Source: CBDHFQ01 sp965262565
GTDB taxonomy: Bacteria > Bacteroidota > Bacteroidia > J057
Reading direction: 5' to 3'
Length of the DNA: 64,000 nucleotides
Assembly: GCA_965262565.1 (NCBI GenBank)
Contig: CBDHFQ010000041.1
Coordinates: 124,001-188,000 of the forward strand
How positions within the stretch are numbered: position 1 is the first letter of the stretch; the number at the start of each line of letters is the position of its first letter. A program made the translations under genes and the position numbers. This document shows positions 17,374 to 26,766 of this stretch, in pieces. The notes beneath the pieces were generated by a model. It saw only the letters and a list, made by a program, of their open reading frames with translations, had not been told where the DNA came from and made no database searches.

Positions 17374-19866
17374 CTATTCAAAGCATCCCAGTTGTAATGT
17401 AAATCTACCAACCGATTCACCAACATAAGTTGTAATATTTGTTCCATTCAAACTCGCTTTTTGTATAGTGTTCCCCAAAGGCTTAACATCTAACCAAAAA
17501 AGTTGATTTCGGGCTTTGTCTAAAGAAATTCGATCAATTGTAGGTGTAGTACTTACGATGGCATCAAACGTACTTCCATCTGACACATTGTATTTTCTAA
17601 TATTAGTAGATCCCGTAAAATACGTATATAAATCTTCTGTATCCTTATCAAATAATAAGCCGCTAAATTCTTGATCAAGCGCTCCATTAATAAATAAGGC
17701 TCCATTGTTTTCTGGAAAGGTTTTCCCTCTAATGAAAGACACTCCCTCTGATTCCATATAATAATATACTTCATCATTATCAAAATTTACTTCTATTTGA
17801 TTTACTGCCATAAATGCATCTTCAGTAATGGTCATTATATTTTCGATAAATGAAGCATCCGGTCTTGCTCTGAAAAAAGTATACTCTCCAATATTTATAT
17901 CGTCAGTTTCAAGCCAGTAAATTAATCCATCATCAGGGTCGAAATCGAAAGAAGAAATTCTTTTATTCTCGAACTCTCTGCTGAAAAGAAAACTCGTCTG
18001 GGTTCCATTTAGATTGCTGGAATAAAATGTTGGATTTTTTCCACCATTTCCTGGATCTGTTCCACTTCCTACTAATACATAAATTTTTCTATCTTGATAG
18101 TCTACTTCCATATCCAGAATATCTCCTAAGCCATTAAATGCGGGTAGACCTACTAAGGTAGAATCAGCTACATTTGAAATGGGCGATACGTGAACTACTC
18201 TTCCCGATTCATCAATGTATGTCAGCCTACAAGTGCCTGGAACAGGTCCATCATACAAGGTAAGTTTTTTCGTCTGATCACAGCTTAACTGATCATTGCT
18301 TACTGTAAGTGAAACTTCGATGTCAGTCGTTTGATTTACAGCAAGATACTCGTGTAATGGATCTGCTTCATTAGAAACAATACCATCTCCGAAATCCCAG
18401 CTATAATTATAATTTATCAATCCATCAGGCCCATTAAATTGTATAGATACTGGCGTTCCAAATTGATCTGTATCAGGTGAAATGGAAAATTGAGGTAGAT
18501 TTTCGCAGCTGACTAATGGGGACTGAATGACCACATCTTTTGTAATGGATGAATTTCCTACATCATTAGAAGCAGTTAGTGTGACCGAATAGGTACCTGC
18601 AAGCGAATATATGTGCTGGGGATTCTCCACTATGGAATTATTGCTATCTCCCAGGTCCCATGAGAAGTTGGTCGCATTTTCTGATGTGTTTGTAAAGGTG
18701 ATCGTACAAGGTGCTGTACAATTATTATTACCTATTGTAAAATCAGCTACAGGTAATGGAGTATCTATAGAAAAAAGAGCAGTAAATGAATCAACCTCAG
18801 TATCATTTCTGGCTACTAATTTAACATTAAAAGAACCGTTGGACCGATAGATATGACAAACCGTATCCTGACTAGAATCAGACGTATTACCATCTCCAAA
18901 ATCCCACAAAAATGACGTAGCATTTTGAGACGTATTTCTAAAGCAAATGGTATCGGGAACAGTGCCATCTCTAAATCCTGTAGTCTCCTCAAAAGAAGCA
19001 GTCAGCGTGGAAATCGTAGATGGGTCGAGAATAGTAACTACGAAACTAGTATCATCTGAAACATTATCCAGATTCTTTGCGATAAGGGTTACTGTAAATG
19101 TTCCCGAATTCTCATATAAATGATTAGGATCTCTATCTTCAGAAGTGCTACCATCTCCAAAATCCCAAATGAAAGAGGCCGCATTTTGAGAAGTATTGGT
19201 AAAGGTGATGGTACAAGGGGCTTCGCAAGAGTCATTGGCAAAAGTAAAATTAGCTGTGGGGGTATTACTGGTATCTTCATCCGCAGGCAAAATACTCACT
19301 ATGATGCTTGTATCATCTGAGGTTAAATTTCCAAATGCCGTAAGCGTAACTGTGTATTCCCCATCCGTCAGATATCGGTGCGTAGTATCTTTAGCCGTGG
19401 AGCTTTGACCATCTCCAAAATCCCAGGAAAAACTTTGAGCATTAATGGAGTTATTTATAAGGAATACAGTACACGGAGCTTTACATGAATCATTGGAAAT
19501 AGTAAAACTAGCTACTGGATGTTGAAAGGTGGATGTATCAGGAGGAAGAATACTAATTACAAAAGAAGTGTCATGCGTAATACTATTTTCTCCGGTAGCA
19601 GTAAGGCTTACAGTATAATTTCCTGCAGATTGGTAAGTATGATCCACATTTCTTTCGTTAGAAGTGGTTCCATCACCCAAATTCCACACAAAACTATCTG
19701 CATTTATGGAAGTATTAGCAAAACTAATTTCGCAAGGAGCCTGACAACTGTCATTAGAAAAGGTAAAATTCGCCACAGGAATAGTAGCATCAGGGATGAG
19801 CTCCCTGTCATTACAAGCATATATGATACATATTCCCAAAAGCATATAAAGTATGTTTGCCTTCAT
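17374..19866 (-). CDS. Surface lipoprotein with six PKD domains and a beta-propeller-like C-terminus
   Basis: This 830-residue protein has a lipobox at about 15-18 (YAC). Six PKD repeats follow to about residue 545, each with the W-x-x-G-D-G or W-D-x-G-D core and a closing Y-T-V-x-L-T-A strand. Repeats 1-3 and 5 carry a matched Cys pair in an N-D/N-S/N-C-x-A-P-C segment, probably a disulfide within each repeat. The last ~275 residues have YWTD/LDL-receptor-like propeller strands (IYVLVGSG, IYWLETDD, LFWLDVKP). PKD modules usually mediate binding to surfaces or carbohydrates. It is the first gene of a four-gene cluster down to 14917. The C-terminus ends LGCFE without a T9SS sorting domain. Confidence 0.87.
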   Translation of the reverse strand: MKANILYMLLGICIIYACNDRELIPDATIPVANFTFSNDSCQAPCEISFANTSINADSFVWNLGDGTTSNERNVDHTYQSAGNYTVSLTATGENSITHDTSFVISILPPDTSTFQHPVASFTISNDSCKAPCTVFLINNSINAQSFSWDFGDGQSSTAKDTTHRYLTDGEYTVTLTAFGNLTSDDTSIIVSILPADEDTSNTPTANFTFANDSCEAPCTITFTNTSQNAASFIWDFGDGSTSEDRDPNHLYENSGTFTVTLIAKNLDNVSDDTSFVVTILDPSTISTLTASFEETTGFRDGTVPDTICFRNTSQNATSFLWDFGDGNTSDSSQDTVCHIYRSNGSFNVKLVARNDTEVDSFTALFSIDTPLPVADFTIGNNNCTAPCTITFTNTSENATNFSWDLGDSNNSIVENPQHIYSLAGTYSVTLTASNDVGNSSITKDVVIQSPLVSCENLPQFSISPDTDQFGTPVSIQFNGPDGLINYNYSWDFGDGIVSNEADPLHEYLAVNQTTDIEVSLTVSNDQLSCDQTKKLTLYDGPVPGTCRLTYIDESGRVVHVSPISNVADSTLVGLPAFNGLGDILDMEVDYQDRKIYVLVGSGTDPGNGGKNPTFYSSNLNGTQTSFLFSREFENKRISSFDFDPDDGLIYWLETDDINIGEYTFFRARPDASFIENIMTITEDAFMAVNQIEVNFDNDEVYYYMESEGVSFIRGKTFPENNGALFINGALDQEFSGLLFDKDTEDLYTYFTGSTNIRKYNVSDGSTFDAIVSTTPTIDRISLDKARNQLFWLDVKPLGNTIQKASLNGTNITTYVGESVGRFTLQLGCFE

Positions 19867-20322
19867 TTAAGCAATTTTATGAGCAAATAATATGTTTCTT
19901 ATACAACGAACTTATAATTTAAACTATTTTTTATCCGGTTCATTGTATAATACGTATCAATATTATTTATCAATAGTTACCATTTTTCTAATTTACACAT
20001 TTAACCTAATAATTATTTAGTGTTCCCTTTTTTAAAATAGTACTTAAGTGGATGGCTTCCCAGAGTGTAATATCTACGATCATCCTTTTCGAGCATGTAA
20101 ATCTCTGAGCAATTCCCTTAATTTTTATTAAGTTCATGCAAAAGTTGTATTTTCAATCGTTTATAATTTGATGTGATAACGACTGAATATTGTCATCATA
20201 GGTCAGATGATCTTTTTTGTCTTTTTTCGATAAATAAGAAAATACCAAGTACGTTAAGCGTTTTACTTACACATGTATAGATGATTAAGAATTACTCACC
20301 ATATAAATTATCATTACTAATA
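19867..20322. other. 456-base intergenic region between divergent genes
   Basis: This AT-rich region separates the PKD operon (leftward) from a small exported protein (rightward), so it should hold two promoters. I looked for hairpins, direct repeats and the Bacteroidota -33 TTTG / -7 TAnnTTTG pair and found only loose matches (for example around 20143-20175), none with correct spacing. No coding segment or RNA gene is convincing. Confidence 0.4.
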
Positions 20323-20907
20323 ATGCGCACTTCTATCCTCTTTTACATTTGTTTATTTGGCATGTTAGTCCAGCTATGTGGGCAATCTTCAGGAAGTACC
20401 TTCATGCTAGCTGCCTCATCACCCTTCTCCGGTCAATCCGCCTTTTATAGGGTATCTCAGGGGGAACATTTGGCACTATCTATATATCCCTCATCCACAT
20501 TTCAAGCTGAACAAGGTGGGATCCCCAATTGGGTTGGGTACGGCTTAGCTGGTTTGGGAGAAGGTATTTTTATCGCAGGATTATTTATGGATAGGGGGCA
20601 GGATGAATACGATACTTACTCTCAATTTACTAATCCAAATGCCAGTGTATATAATGAGAAAAGTAGAGATCAGTTTTACGAAGATTCCAATGATAAATAT
20701 CGGCTGCGTCAAGGAGTATTATGGGTAGGGGCCGGAGTGATTGCTGCTGGGGTCATTGTATTGGTCAACAATCTCATCATTAAACCTAATAAAGAAAATA
20801 AGAATGGAATAGGATTAAGATTAACTCCTGGATACCAACACCTAAATCAACAAATTGCGATGAATGGAGGGAGTGTTATAGGGATGGGGTGTGCCATTCA
20901 ATGGTAA
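20323..20907 (+). CDS. Small exported membrane-associated protein, unknown
   Basis: This is a protein of about 194 residues starting at the ATG at 20323, which begins a good signal peptide (MRTSILFYICLFGMLVQLCG). The longer frame from 20281 would add 14 charged and polar residues ahead of the signal sequence and is less likely. A hydrophobic stretch (GYGLAGLGEGIFIAGLF) precedes an acidic, Tyr-rich central part, and a second helix lies at about 139-155 (VLWVGAGVIAAGVIVLVN). The end looks like a short beta-strand run (GIGLRLTPGYQHL). I recognise no family. It converges with the GtrA gene, with 10 bases between the stop codons. Confidence 0.7.
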   Translation: MRTSILFYICLFGMLVQLCGQSSGSTFMLAASSPFSGQSAFYRVSQGEHLALSIYPSSTFQAEQGGIPNWVGYGLAGLGEGIFIAGLFMDRGQDEYDTYSQFTNPNASVYNEKSRDQFYEDSNDKYRLRQGVLWVGAGVIAAGVIVLVNNLIIKPNKENKNGIGLRLTPGYQHLNQQIAMNGGSVIGMGCAIQW

Positions 20908-20917
20908 AGTGAATACT

Positions 20918-21340
20918 TCATTGGAACACAAATATCTTTCTGGTGGCAAAATTAAATGCTGCTTCCAGACCTGTAACGATGGTTTTAGAAATAACATAGG
21001 ATATTGGTACGAAGGTCACAAACAGATACATTAGCACTATATTGAACACTAGTCCAATGATTGAAAAGAGAAAAAACATCGCGATTTCTGAAGTGATGCT
21101 GTGTTTTCCTTGTTTGAAAATAAATTTAGCGTTTAATACATAAGCTACATAAATAGAAATGACTGATGCAATAAGATTTGCCAGATTCACTTCCATGTCC
21201 ATCAATTCTACAAAGCCTACTAATAACAAAATATCTACCAAATAACATACTCCCCCCAGTATAAGGAAAAGGAATATTTGCTGAACCAAAGGAGGTGTGG
21301 ATTTATACATACTAATAAAAATCTTCATAGTCGCTAACAT
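20918..21340 (-). CDS. GtrA family membrane protein
   Basis: This 140-residue protein has four transmembrane helices, in the pattern of GtrA/DPMS flippase-like proteins. The first helix contains LILGGVCYLVDILLLVGF, the second IASVISIYVAYVLNAKFIF, and the end has the usual ATRKIFVF. The family is thought to move undecaprenyl-phosphate-linked sugars across the inner membrane for glycosylation of polysaccharides. No glycosyltransferase gene is adjacent, so its partner is elsewhere. A second in-frame ATG at 21328 is also possible as the start. Confidence 0.9.
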   Translation of the reverse strand: MLATMKIFISMYKSTPPLVQQIFLFLILGGVCYLVDILLLVGFVELMDMEVNLANLIASVISIYVAYVLNAKFIFKQGKHSITSEIAMFFLFSIIGLVFNIVLMYLFVTFVPISYVISKTIVTGLEAAFNFATRKIFVFQ

Positions 21341-21694
21341 TTATTCAAAGAAACGTAAATCTAGTCCGAAGTTTGGGATATTTAGTATGATTTGTAAAAA
21401 ATACAGCGTAAATAATACATGAATGGGGATGAACTGTATTTTTCTGTTTATCAAGATATAACTAGTTCATTATTAGGCTTATATAAGATGGGAAATGAGA
21501 TTATTTATCTTGTCTATTGGTTTTAATTTCTGTTTATTCAGTATAAATGTACATATAAAGCTCTCTGTTTTGTGTCTGAACGGAGATAACCTTAATACCT
21601 AGAAATGTCCCTAAATAATTAGTTATAAATACGTAGGAAAAGAAAGGTTATTTTGTGCCAATGAACCAGATAGTAAGCTTTAAGGCAGGAGGGA
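21341..21694. other. 354-base intergenic region upstream of gtrA and downstream of the EAD protease gene
   Basis: This region holds the leader of the GtrA gene and the 3' flank of the trypsin-EAD gene. It is AT-rich and contains no credible ORF. The only structure I see is the inverted repeat at 21586-21651, listed separately. No clear T-tract terminator was found for the protease gene. Confidence 0.4.
21586..21651. repeat. Imperfect inverted repeat 3' of the EAD protease gene
   Basis: ATAACCTT (21586-21593) is the exact reverse complement of AAGGTTAT (21644-21651), and CCTA (21598-21601) pairs with TAGG (21634-21637) inside it. The stem could act as an mRNA 3' structure for the leftward operon, but no T run follows. 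It may be chance in AT-rich DNA. Confidence 0.35.
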
Positions 21695-23233
21695 TTAGGC
21701 AGTGGCTTCGACTAAAAATGGAAGCTCGATTCCTTTCTCAGCAGCTTTTTGTTGGATATCTGTTAACACATAGGAAATAAGAATTCCTCTGTTCGTATAG
21801 GCTTGCTCCTTTTGTGCATTGACCATTACCCCTCCTCGCAACGTTTGAAAATTGCTGTCATCCTTTTCGTTCTGGCCATAGTGGTGGATAGCTACCACCT
21901 TCCAATGTTTATTAAAGACCGGAGCACCACTTGATCCCTCATCTGTATCAGTGTTGTAGTAAAAATAGTGGTCCCAATGAGGATGAGATACCTGATTATC
22001 TGCTAAAGCGAATTTTTGAATGTCTCCTCTGGGATATTGAATAATGCTCACTAAATCATTGACATGAGGAAGGAACTGAGTTTCGAATTGTACATGCCCC
22101 AAATCATTGATGGGAATGAGTCCGTTGGGGACTAATTTTACCAATGCATAATCATAGTATCCCTTTTGTGGAAACTGTTGGAAAATCTTATCACCGGCTT
22201 TAAAAGGAACTGGACTGAAAAGATAAAAATCGGGATCAAATGAATATCTTCTGATATCAGGAGCATCTTCTTCTGTTACATTAAATTCAACATAACCATT
22301 AGCAAGTTTTTGGCGGCTGGCAAATTCGTTATTATGGATATCAAATACATGTTGATTTGTCAATAAATAGCCTCCTTTAAGGAGAAATCCAGTACCGTAA
22401 CCTCTTGATAAACGAATCCTTCCTACGGTTTGCCGGTATGTTAACAGTTTGGTTATCCAGGAAAAGCTGACGAGGCGACTGACACCCTGTATTCTTTCAA
22501 AGCCGTTGACAATTTCTACTTTATTGTCTTGTAGCAGGTGATCTGCTTCTGGTAAGACGGATTCAGTCTTTTGAAGATCAGCGGCTAAGTCTTCAACTTT
22601 TTGGTTCAGCTGGTTGTCAGCTTCCAGGCTGTCCACAAGCAGCAGTAATGAATGCCTTATGTTATTTCTTTCGATGGTGGCTTCCTTCCTATCAATCTTC
22701 CCTTGAAGGAGGTCGTTATTGGTATCTTTATATCTGGCAGATAGCATTATTACTTTATTGACCTCTTGAGGAGCTATCTCTTGGATATATTTCAACGATA
22801 AGTTAATGGCATTTTCTAATTTCCCTTGAGCGATTAACTCTCTAACAATATTCTGAAGCTGAACTGAAGGAAGTATTTCATCTGATGGGGAAGGGGAGGG
22901 GACAAGTTCGTTGGTTTTGGTGTTTGGGGAAAGAGGATCAGGAGTAGTGTGTATCTTTTTCTCTTCCTTAACGATATCATGTAGCTTTTTTAATTCTATA
23001 TGTTCTTCATATATATTTAATGCAGCCTGGATTAAGTTGGGAATCATGCCTCGTGAGCCCGCTTCAGAGATAATCGAGTGCCAATTTCTTCTTGCAGCAC
23101 TATCGAAGGCTATGCCTCCTTTAGGAATGCCCGCATCGTCTACCAACATTCTGGAGTCTTCCTCATTTGGGAAAAGGTCTGCCAATACTTTTCTTAAAGT
23201 AATGATTTCCTGGCGGTTTAATTCTCGGGGCAT
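21695..23233 (-). CDS. EAD1-EAD11-trypsin-like serine protease (effector)
   Basis: This 512-residue cytoplasmic protein starts at the ATG at 23233. A TTG-start reading would add 12 residues, but the sister gene aligns at the ATG. Domains: an effector-associated domain of the EAD1 kind at 4-85 (LVDDAGIPKGGIAFDS, then W51), a Pro/Ser linker (about 95-125), an EAD11-like helical domain at 126-206 (GKIDRKEATIERNNIR), a coiled-coil-like bridge, and an S1/V8-type trypsin fold at about 266-490. The catalytic triad is visible: His295 in TNQHV, Asp361 in YDYALV, Ser435 in GSSGAP. No signal peptide is present, so the protease acts inside the cell. It follows the subtilase gene by 59 bases. In known EAD systems such proteases are effectors recruited by homotypic EAD contacts. 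Confidence 0.85.
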   Translation of the reverse strand: MPRELNRQEIITLRKVLADLFPNEEDSRMLVDDAGIPKGGIAFDSAARRNWHSIISEAGSRGMIPNLIQAALNIYEEHIELKKLHDIVKEEKKIHTTPDPLSPNTKTNELVPSPSPSDEILPSVQLQNIVRELIAQGKLENAINLSLKYIQEIAPQEVNKVIMLSARYKDTNNDLLQGKIDRKEATIERNNIRHSLLLLVDSLEADNQLNQKVEDLAADLQKTESVLPEADHLLQDNKVEIVNGFERIQGVSRLVSFSWITKLLTYRQTVGRIRLSRGYGTGFLLKGGYLLTNQHVFDIHNNEFASRQKLANGYVEFNVTEEDAPDIRRYSFDPDFYLFSPVPFKAGDKIFQQFPQKGYYDYALVKLVPNGLIPINDLGHVQFETQFLPHVNDLVSIIQYPRGDIQKFALADNQVSHPHWDHYFYYNTDTDEGSSGAPVFNKHWKVVAIHHYGQNEKDDSNFQTLRGGVMVNAQKEQAYTNRGILISYVLTDIQQKAAEKGIELPFLVEATA

Positions 23234-23292
23234 TCTATCAAACGAATTAAAGGTTAAACACAATTCCAATTTGTTAAACAGAGCTCATCATA

Positions 23293-26200
23293 TTAATTTG
23301 AACGTTGGTAATATTCACGGACTTTCTCTTTTAGCATCTGAGATGCCTTTTCTGAGCCCATAATTTCTTCGACAAAAGCTCTCTTTCCTTCAGCGTCCAA
23401 GCCATCAAAGCTATCAATTTCTTCGTGCTGGAAAATTTCTTGTAATCTGGGATGCTGATGAATGAGTTGTTCCAATTCCAATTCCAGCAATTCATTTATC
23501 TCCTCTGATTCTCTTTCCCTACTTTCAAATCCAGTAATTAATTTGACGAAGGAAATGACACTTCTAATCTTATCCTTAGCGGTAATGCTTAATTTAGTTA
23601 TATCAGGTACAATATCCAGCATTTTCCTTGCTTTTAAAATTCCCTGGCCGAAATGTAAATGAAAATCCTCTGCAGACATGGTCTCCACTGATTTTTGGGC
23701 AGATTGAAATAAAGCATATCTGATGGCTTCCACTTTTTGCCATCCTTCGGGCAAAGCTTGTATTTCTTCAAAGTATTTAATTTTATATAAGGCCGCTGCC
23801 ATCGCAATCTGTGGAGTGGCAGAAGAAGTACCAGCACCAGACAATTCAATTAAATTATTACTTCCAGCTTTTGCCCATGGAACATTTGGGGTAAAGGCAG
23901 CCATGGCATAATCCATCACTTTCCTGGGCCCATAATTTCCCTGCATCTCAAAGAGGTTTTCTATTCGCTCCCACAAAGTTGCTTCGACCTTATATGGAGC
24001 AAAAGAATGAGTAACCCCACAAGCAGCTACTACTCTCTTAAAGCGGGCAGGATATACCAGCGTTCTCGTCGGTTTGCCAGCAAAATTGTTTCCTGCTGCT
24101 GTAACGATAAAAATTCCCCTTTCATAGGCTTTGTTGATCAATTCTGATATCACTCTGGAAGCCAGGCCGCCCATGCTCATAGTAATAATGTGAACCCTGT
24201 TTTTTGGATTGGGATAAAGAGAGATGAGGTAATCTAGTGCTCTCGCAAAGACCTCATTATTAAAGGCAATGATTACACTTTTCGCAATTCTAATGGGAAC
24301 AATTTCTATATTCTTATAAAGTCCAATGGGACCAGAAAATTGAAACTCGGGAATATCCACCTCACTTCCGGCTAACATTCCCAGGGTACCTGTTCCATGA
24401 CCGGGTTGTTTTAATATACTGCTCTTTTTACCGATCTCTCTGTCAGAGGCATCCATCGGATTTTCTCCATCGATAAAACTTCGCTGTAAATCCTCTCTGA
24501 TAAAACCTCGTGGGCAGGCATCGTGATACGGATCATATCCTGTATCTATATGGGCAATTCTTACTACCTGATCAGTATTCTGGATGGCAAATTCTCTGGC
24601 CGAAGCGAGTTGGGAAAAAGCATCATCCAGGTGCCATATTTTCCTTTCCATGGGTTCAAGTGGAGGCCAGTCAGGATCAAATTGATTGTAAGATAGGGCA
24701 GAACGTGTACTTTCAAATTCTGAAGGCGCTAAATCCTTTCGCTTGAAGACGTATTCGCTTTCTGTAGTAGGTTCTTCAAATATCGTGTCATTTTCCTGAA
24801 TAACAGTATCTGTTTGTTGAGCAGAAATCCTGGCATAAATTCTATCCCATTCATTGCCTTCTGCCTTATTCGTATCGGGAGAAAATATTAGTTTGGCGAC
24901 TTTCTTTTCCTCTCCCCCAGATTCAAATCCTCCCTGGTTGGTGGATAACCTGGATGCTACATTCACAATCAATGGTTGCTGAGGAGTTGATACTCCATCT
25001 CCTTTAATAATATCGTTTAAACTCCCCAATAAAGGCTGATTAGTGATCATGGTCTGGTGCCTTGTACCTGTATTATTTTTCCCAGGTCCATCCAGCACAG
25101 GAGACCAAATAAAGGGTGTATCAAAATTGTCGGTAAAAAAATCCCGTACATCTCTAATGATCTGATTTTTGACTTGATCCAGTTTAAATGGAGCTCTGTT
25201 CTTATAAATGCGTTCCATTCCTAAGAGCGGTGTAGCAACTTCTTCTTCAAGGATACCGGAGATAAGAAAGAGAATCGATTTTCTGTAAAGGAAGATCACC
25301 TGGTCATCAACTTCAAATTGCTCATTCAATCCAAATATGCGCGCATACTGAATCCTGGAGCGATTAAAGCGGATATTATCATATATTTCTTCTATGGTTA
25401 CAGAAGGTACAACAAACACTGTTTGGAAAGTTATGTCAGGATGAATTTGCAGTGTATCTGCGGCCTTTAAAAACTTACTTAAAAAGGTAGTTCCTGCGCT
25501 GGTTCCTATAAGATATACTTTGCGTTCACCTCCTTGCTGCAATTGGTTCCAATATTTATCCAATAAACTTAATATGACTGTTCCGGCATATATTTCATGA
25601 GCATTGGGCTGATCATTCGTAAACGCCTGATCCATATCACTTTTCAAAGTGGACCACCATTTTGTTAAAGGACCTTCGACAAATTGTCTGAGGATTTCTT
25701 CTATCAGGGTTTCCTGTATTCCATGGTCCGTTTTTTTGATGAATCGCTTTATGATTCTGCTGAGTATATTAATAATCAACACTACAAATTTGATTCCTGT
25801 CCCCGCTGCTTCAAATCCAGAACCAGAAGGTACAAAACCAATTTGCTGGGCCTGAATTCTCACCTCTTCATCTGACATTAATTCTTCCTGTAATGCTTGT
25901 AATTCCTCCAGATTGTAGTCTTCTACCGCTTCTTTTTCAGCTTCCAACTCTTCCAGCTGATCGTAAAAATCTTCTCTTGGCTCTTCGGTAAAAGAAAATT
26001 GGTTAAGGTTGGAATTGATGTTGTTCAACTTCTGTTCCCATATAAGAGATTCACCTGTACTTTCGAAGCCGATGTTACCAAGATCAATTTTCTTTTTGGC
26101 TAGTTTTTTAACAATTCTTTTAAAAAGGATTTTGTACAGTCCCGAGAATTCATTGGAGCGAATGACCTTTGACAATATCGTCTGTATTCCATCAAGTCCT

Positions 26201-26505
26201 TCAGCTTGTGGATGATCGATAGGGCTTGCATGAAAAGCTTCTAGCAAGTTGTTTTTGATCACTTCTCCTATGCCGGACTTGTATAACACATATATAGGAA
26301 AACAATCTTCCTCTTTAAAAGCTGAGACTGATAAATAAGTACTGATTTGATCCTCAACTTTTTTTTGAGATATGGCACCTCCGTGTAAATAAATGACGAT
26401 TGGCTTAGCAGGAGATAATAAATAGGATTTAAATAATAAGTCAAGTTGCTGATAGGTAGTGTTAGTTATTTTTCCATTGACTACCTGAATTTGTGTAGAC
26501 GACAT
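23293..26505 (-). CDS. Alpha/beta-hydrolase-like domain fused to S8 subtilisin-like protease
   Basis: This large two-part protein (about 1070 residues) starts at the ATG at 26505. Residues about 30-430 look like an alpha/beta hydrolase, with an oxyanion-type YLHGG at 39-43 and a nucleophile-elbow GTSAG with Ser336, separated by a Glu-rich helical insert (about 170-220). Residues about 645-960 are a subtilase with Asp654 (IDTGYD), His703 (GHGTGTL), oxyanion Asn806 (TAAGNN) and Ser894 (GTSSATP). A charged helical tail closes the protein. There is no signal peptide or secretion domain, so both enzymes should be cytoplasmic. It is the first gene of an operon with the trypsin-EAD protease and is divergent from the EAD adaptor. 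I do not know this fusion as a named family. Confidence 0.82.
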   Translation of the reverse strand: MSSTQIQVVNGKITNTTYQQLDLLFKSYLLSPAKPIVIYLHGGAISQKKVEDQISTYLSVSAFKEEDCFPIYVLYKSGIGEVIKNNLLEAFHASPIDHPQAEGLDGIQTILSKVIRSNEFSGLYKILFKRIVKKLAKKKIDLGNIGFESTGESLIWEQKLNNINSNLNQFSFTEEPREDFYDQLEELEAEKEAVEDYNLEELQALQEELMSDEEVRIQAQQIGFVPSGSGFEAAGTGIKFVVLIINILSRIIKRFIKKTDHGIQETLIEEILRQFVEGPLTKWWSTLKSDMDQAFTNDQPNAHEIYAGTVILSLLDKYWNQLQQGGERKVYLIGTSAGTTFLSKFLKAADTLQIHPDITFQTVFVVPSVTIEEIYDNIRFNRSRIQYARIFGLNEQFEVDDQVIFLYRKSILFLISGILEEEVATPLLGMERIYKNRAPFKLDQVKNQIIRDVRDFFTDNFDTPFIWSPVLDGPGKNNTGTRHQTMITNQPLLGSLNDIIKGDGVSTPQQPLIVNVASRLSTNQGGFESGGEEKKVAKLIFSPDTNKAEGNEWDRIYARISAQQTDTVIQENDTIFEEPTTESEYVFKRKDLAPSEFESTRSALSYNQFDPDWPPLEPMERKIWHLDDAFSQLASAREFAIQNTDQVVRIAHIDTGYDPYHDACPRGFIREDLQRSFIDGENPMDASDREIGKKSSILKQPGHGTGTLGMLAGSEVDIPEFQFSGPIGLYKNIEIVPIRIAKSVIIAFNNEVFARALDYLISLYPNPKNRVHIITMSMGGLASRVISELINKAYERGIFIVTAAGNNFAGKPTRTLVYPARFKRVVAACGVTHSFAPYKVEATLWERIENLFEMQGNYGPRKVMDYAMAAFTPNVPWAKAGSNNLIELSGAGTSSATPQIAMAAALYKIKYFEEIQALPEGWQKVEAIRYALFQSAQKSVETMSAEDFHLHFGQGILKARKMLDIVPDITKLSITAKDKIRSVISFVKLITGFESRERESEEINELLELELEQLIHQHPRLQEIFQHEEIDSFDGLDAEGKRAFVEEIMGSEKASQMLKEKVREYYQRSN

Positions 26506-26552
26506 GCGCAAAGATATTAACTGCTATAGTTGGGATATTTAACGGCTAAATG

Positions 26553-26569
26553 TTGTAAGTAACTTACAA
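26553..26569. promoter_or_regulatory. 17-bp perfect palindrome in divergent EAD promoter region
   Basis: TTGTAAGT-A-ACTTACAA is an 8-bp perfect inverted repeat around one base. It lies 47 bases upstream of the subtilase start (26505) and about 200 bases upstream of the adaptor start (26767), in their shared 261-base control region. The position and symmetry fit a homodimeric repressor operator. The cognate regulator is unknown, and no regulator gene is adjacent. Confidence 0.5.
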
Positions 26570-26766
26570 ATACGAGAACGTTTTATTGCCAAATAAGTAA
26601 AGTTTTAGCAGATTTAAAACAGCTTTACAAACATTTTGAAATTCCAAAATATGATGGGTGAAAAATAGTGTTTATATTTGATCTGAATTTATATTAACTG
26701 ACTAATATACAACAATCACATTTTTTACTATCCACAATTTTTTCAACTTTTTATAGTCTGTTGGGA

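Noticed and set aside
16302..17447. Longer start for the exported protein in the PKD operon
   Set aside because: It would overlap the PKD gene by 74 bases and place 28 residues ahead of a good signal peptide.
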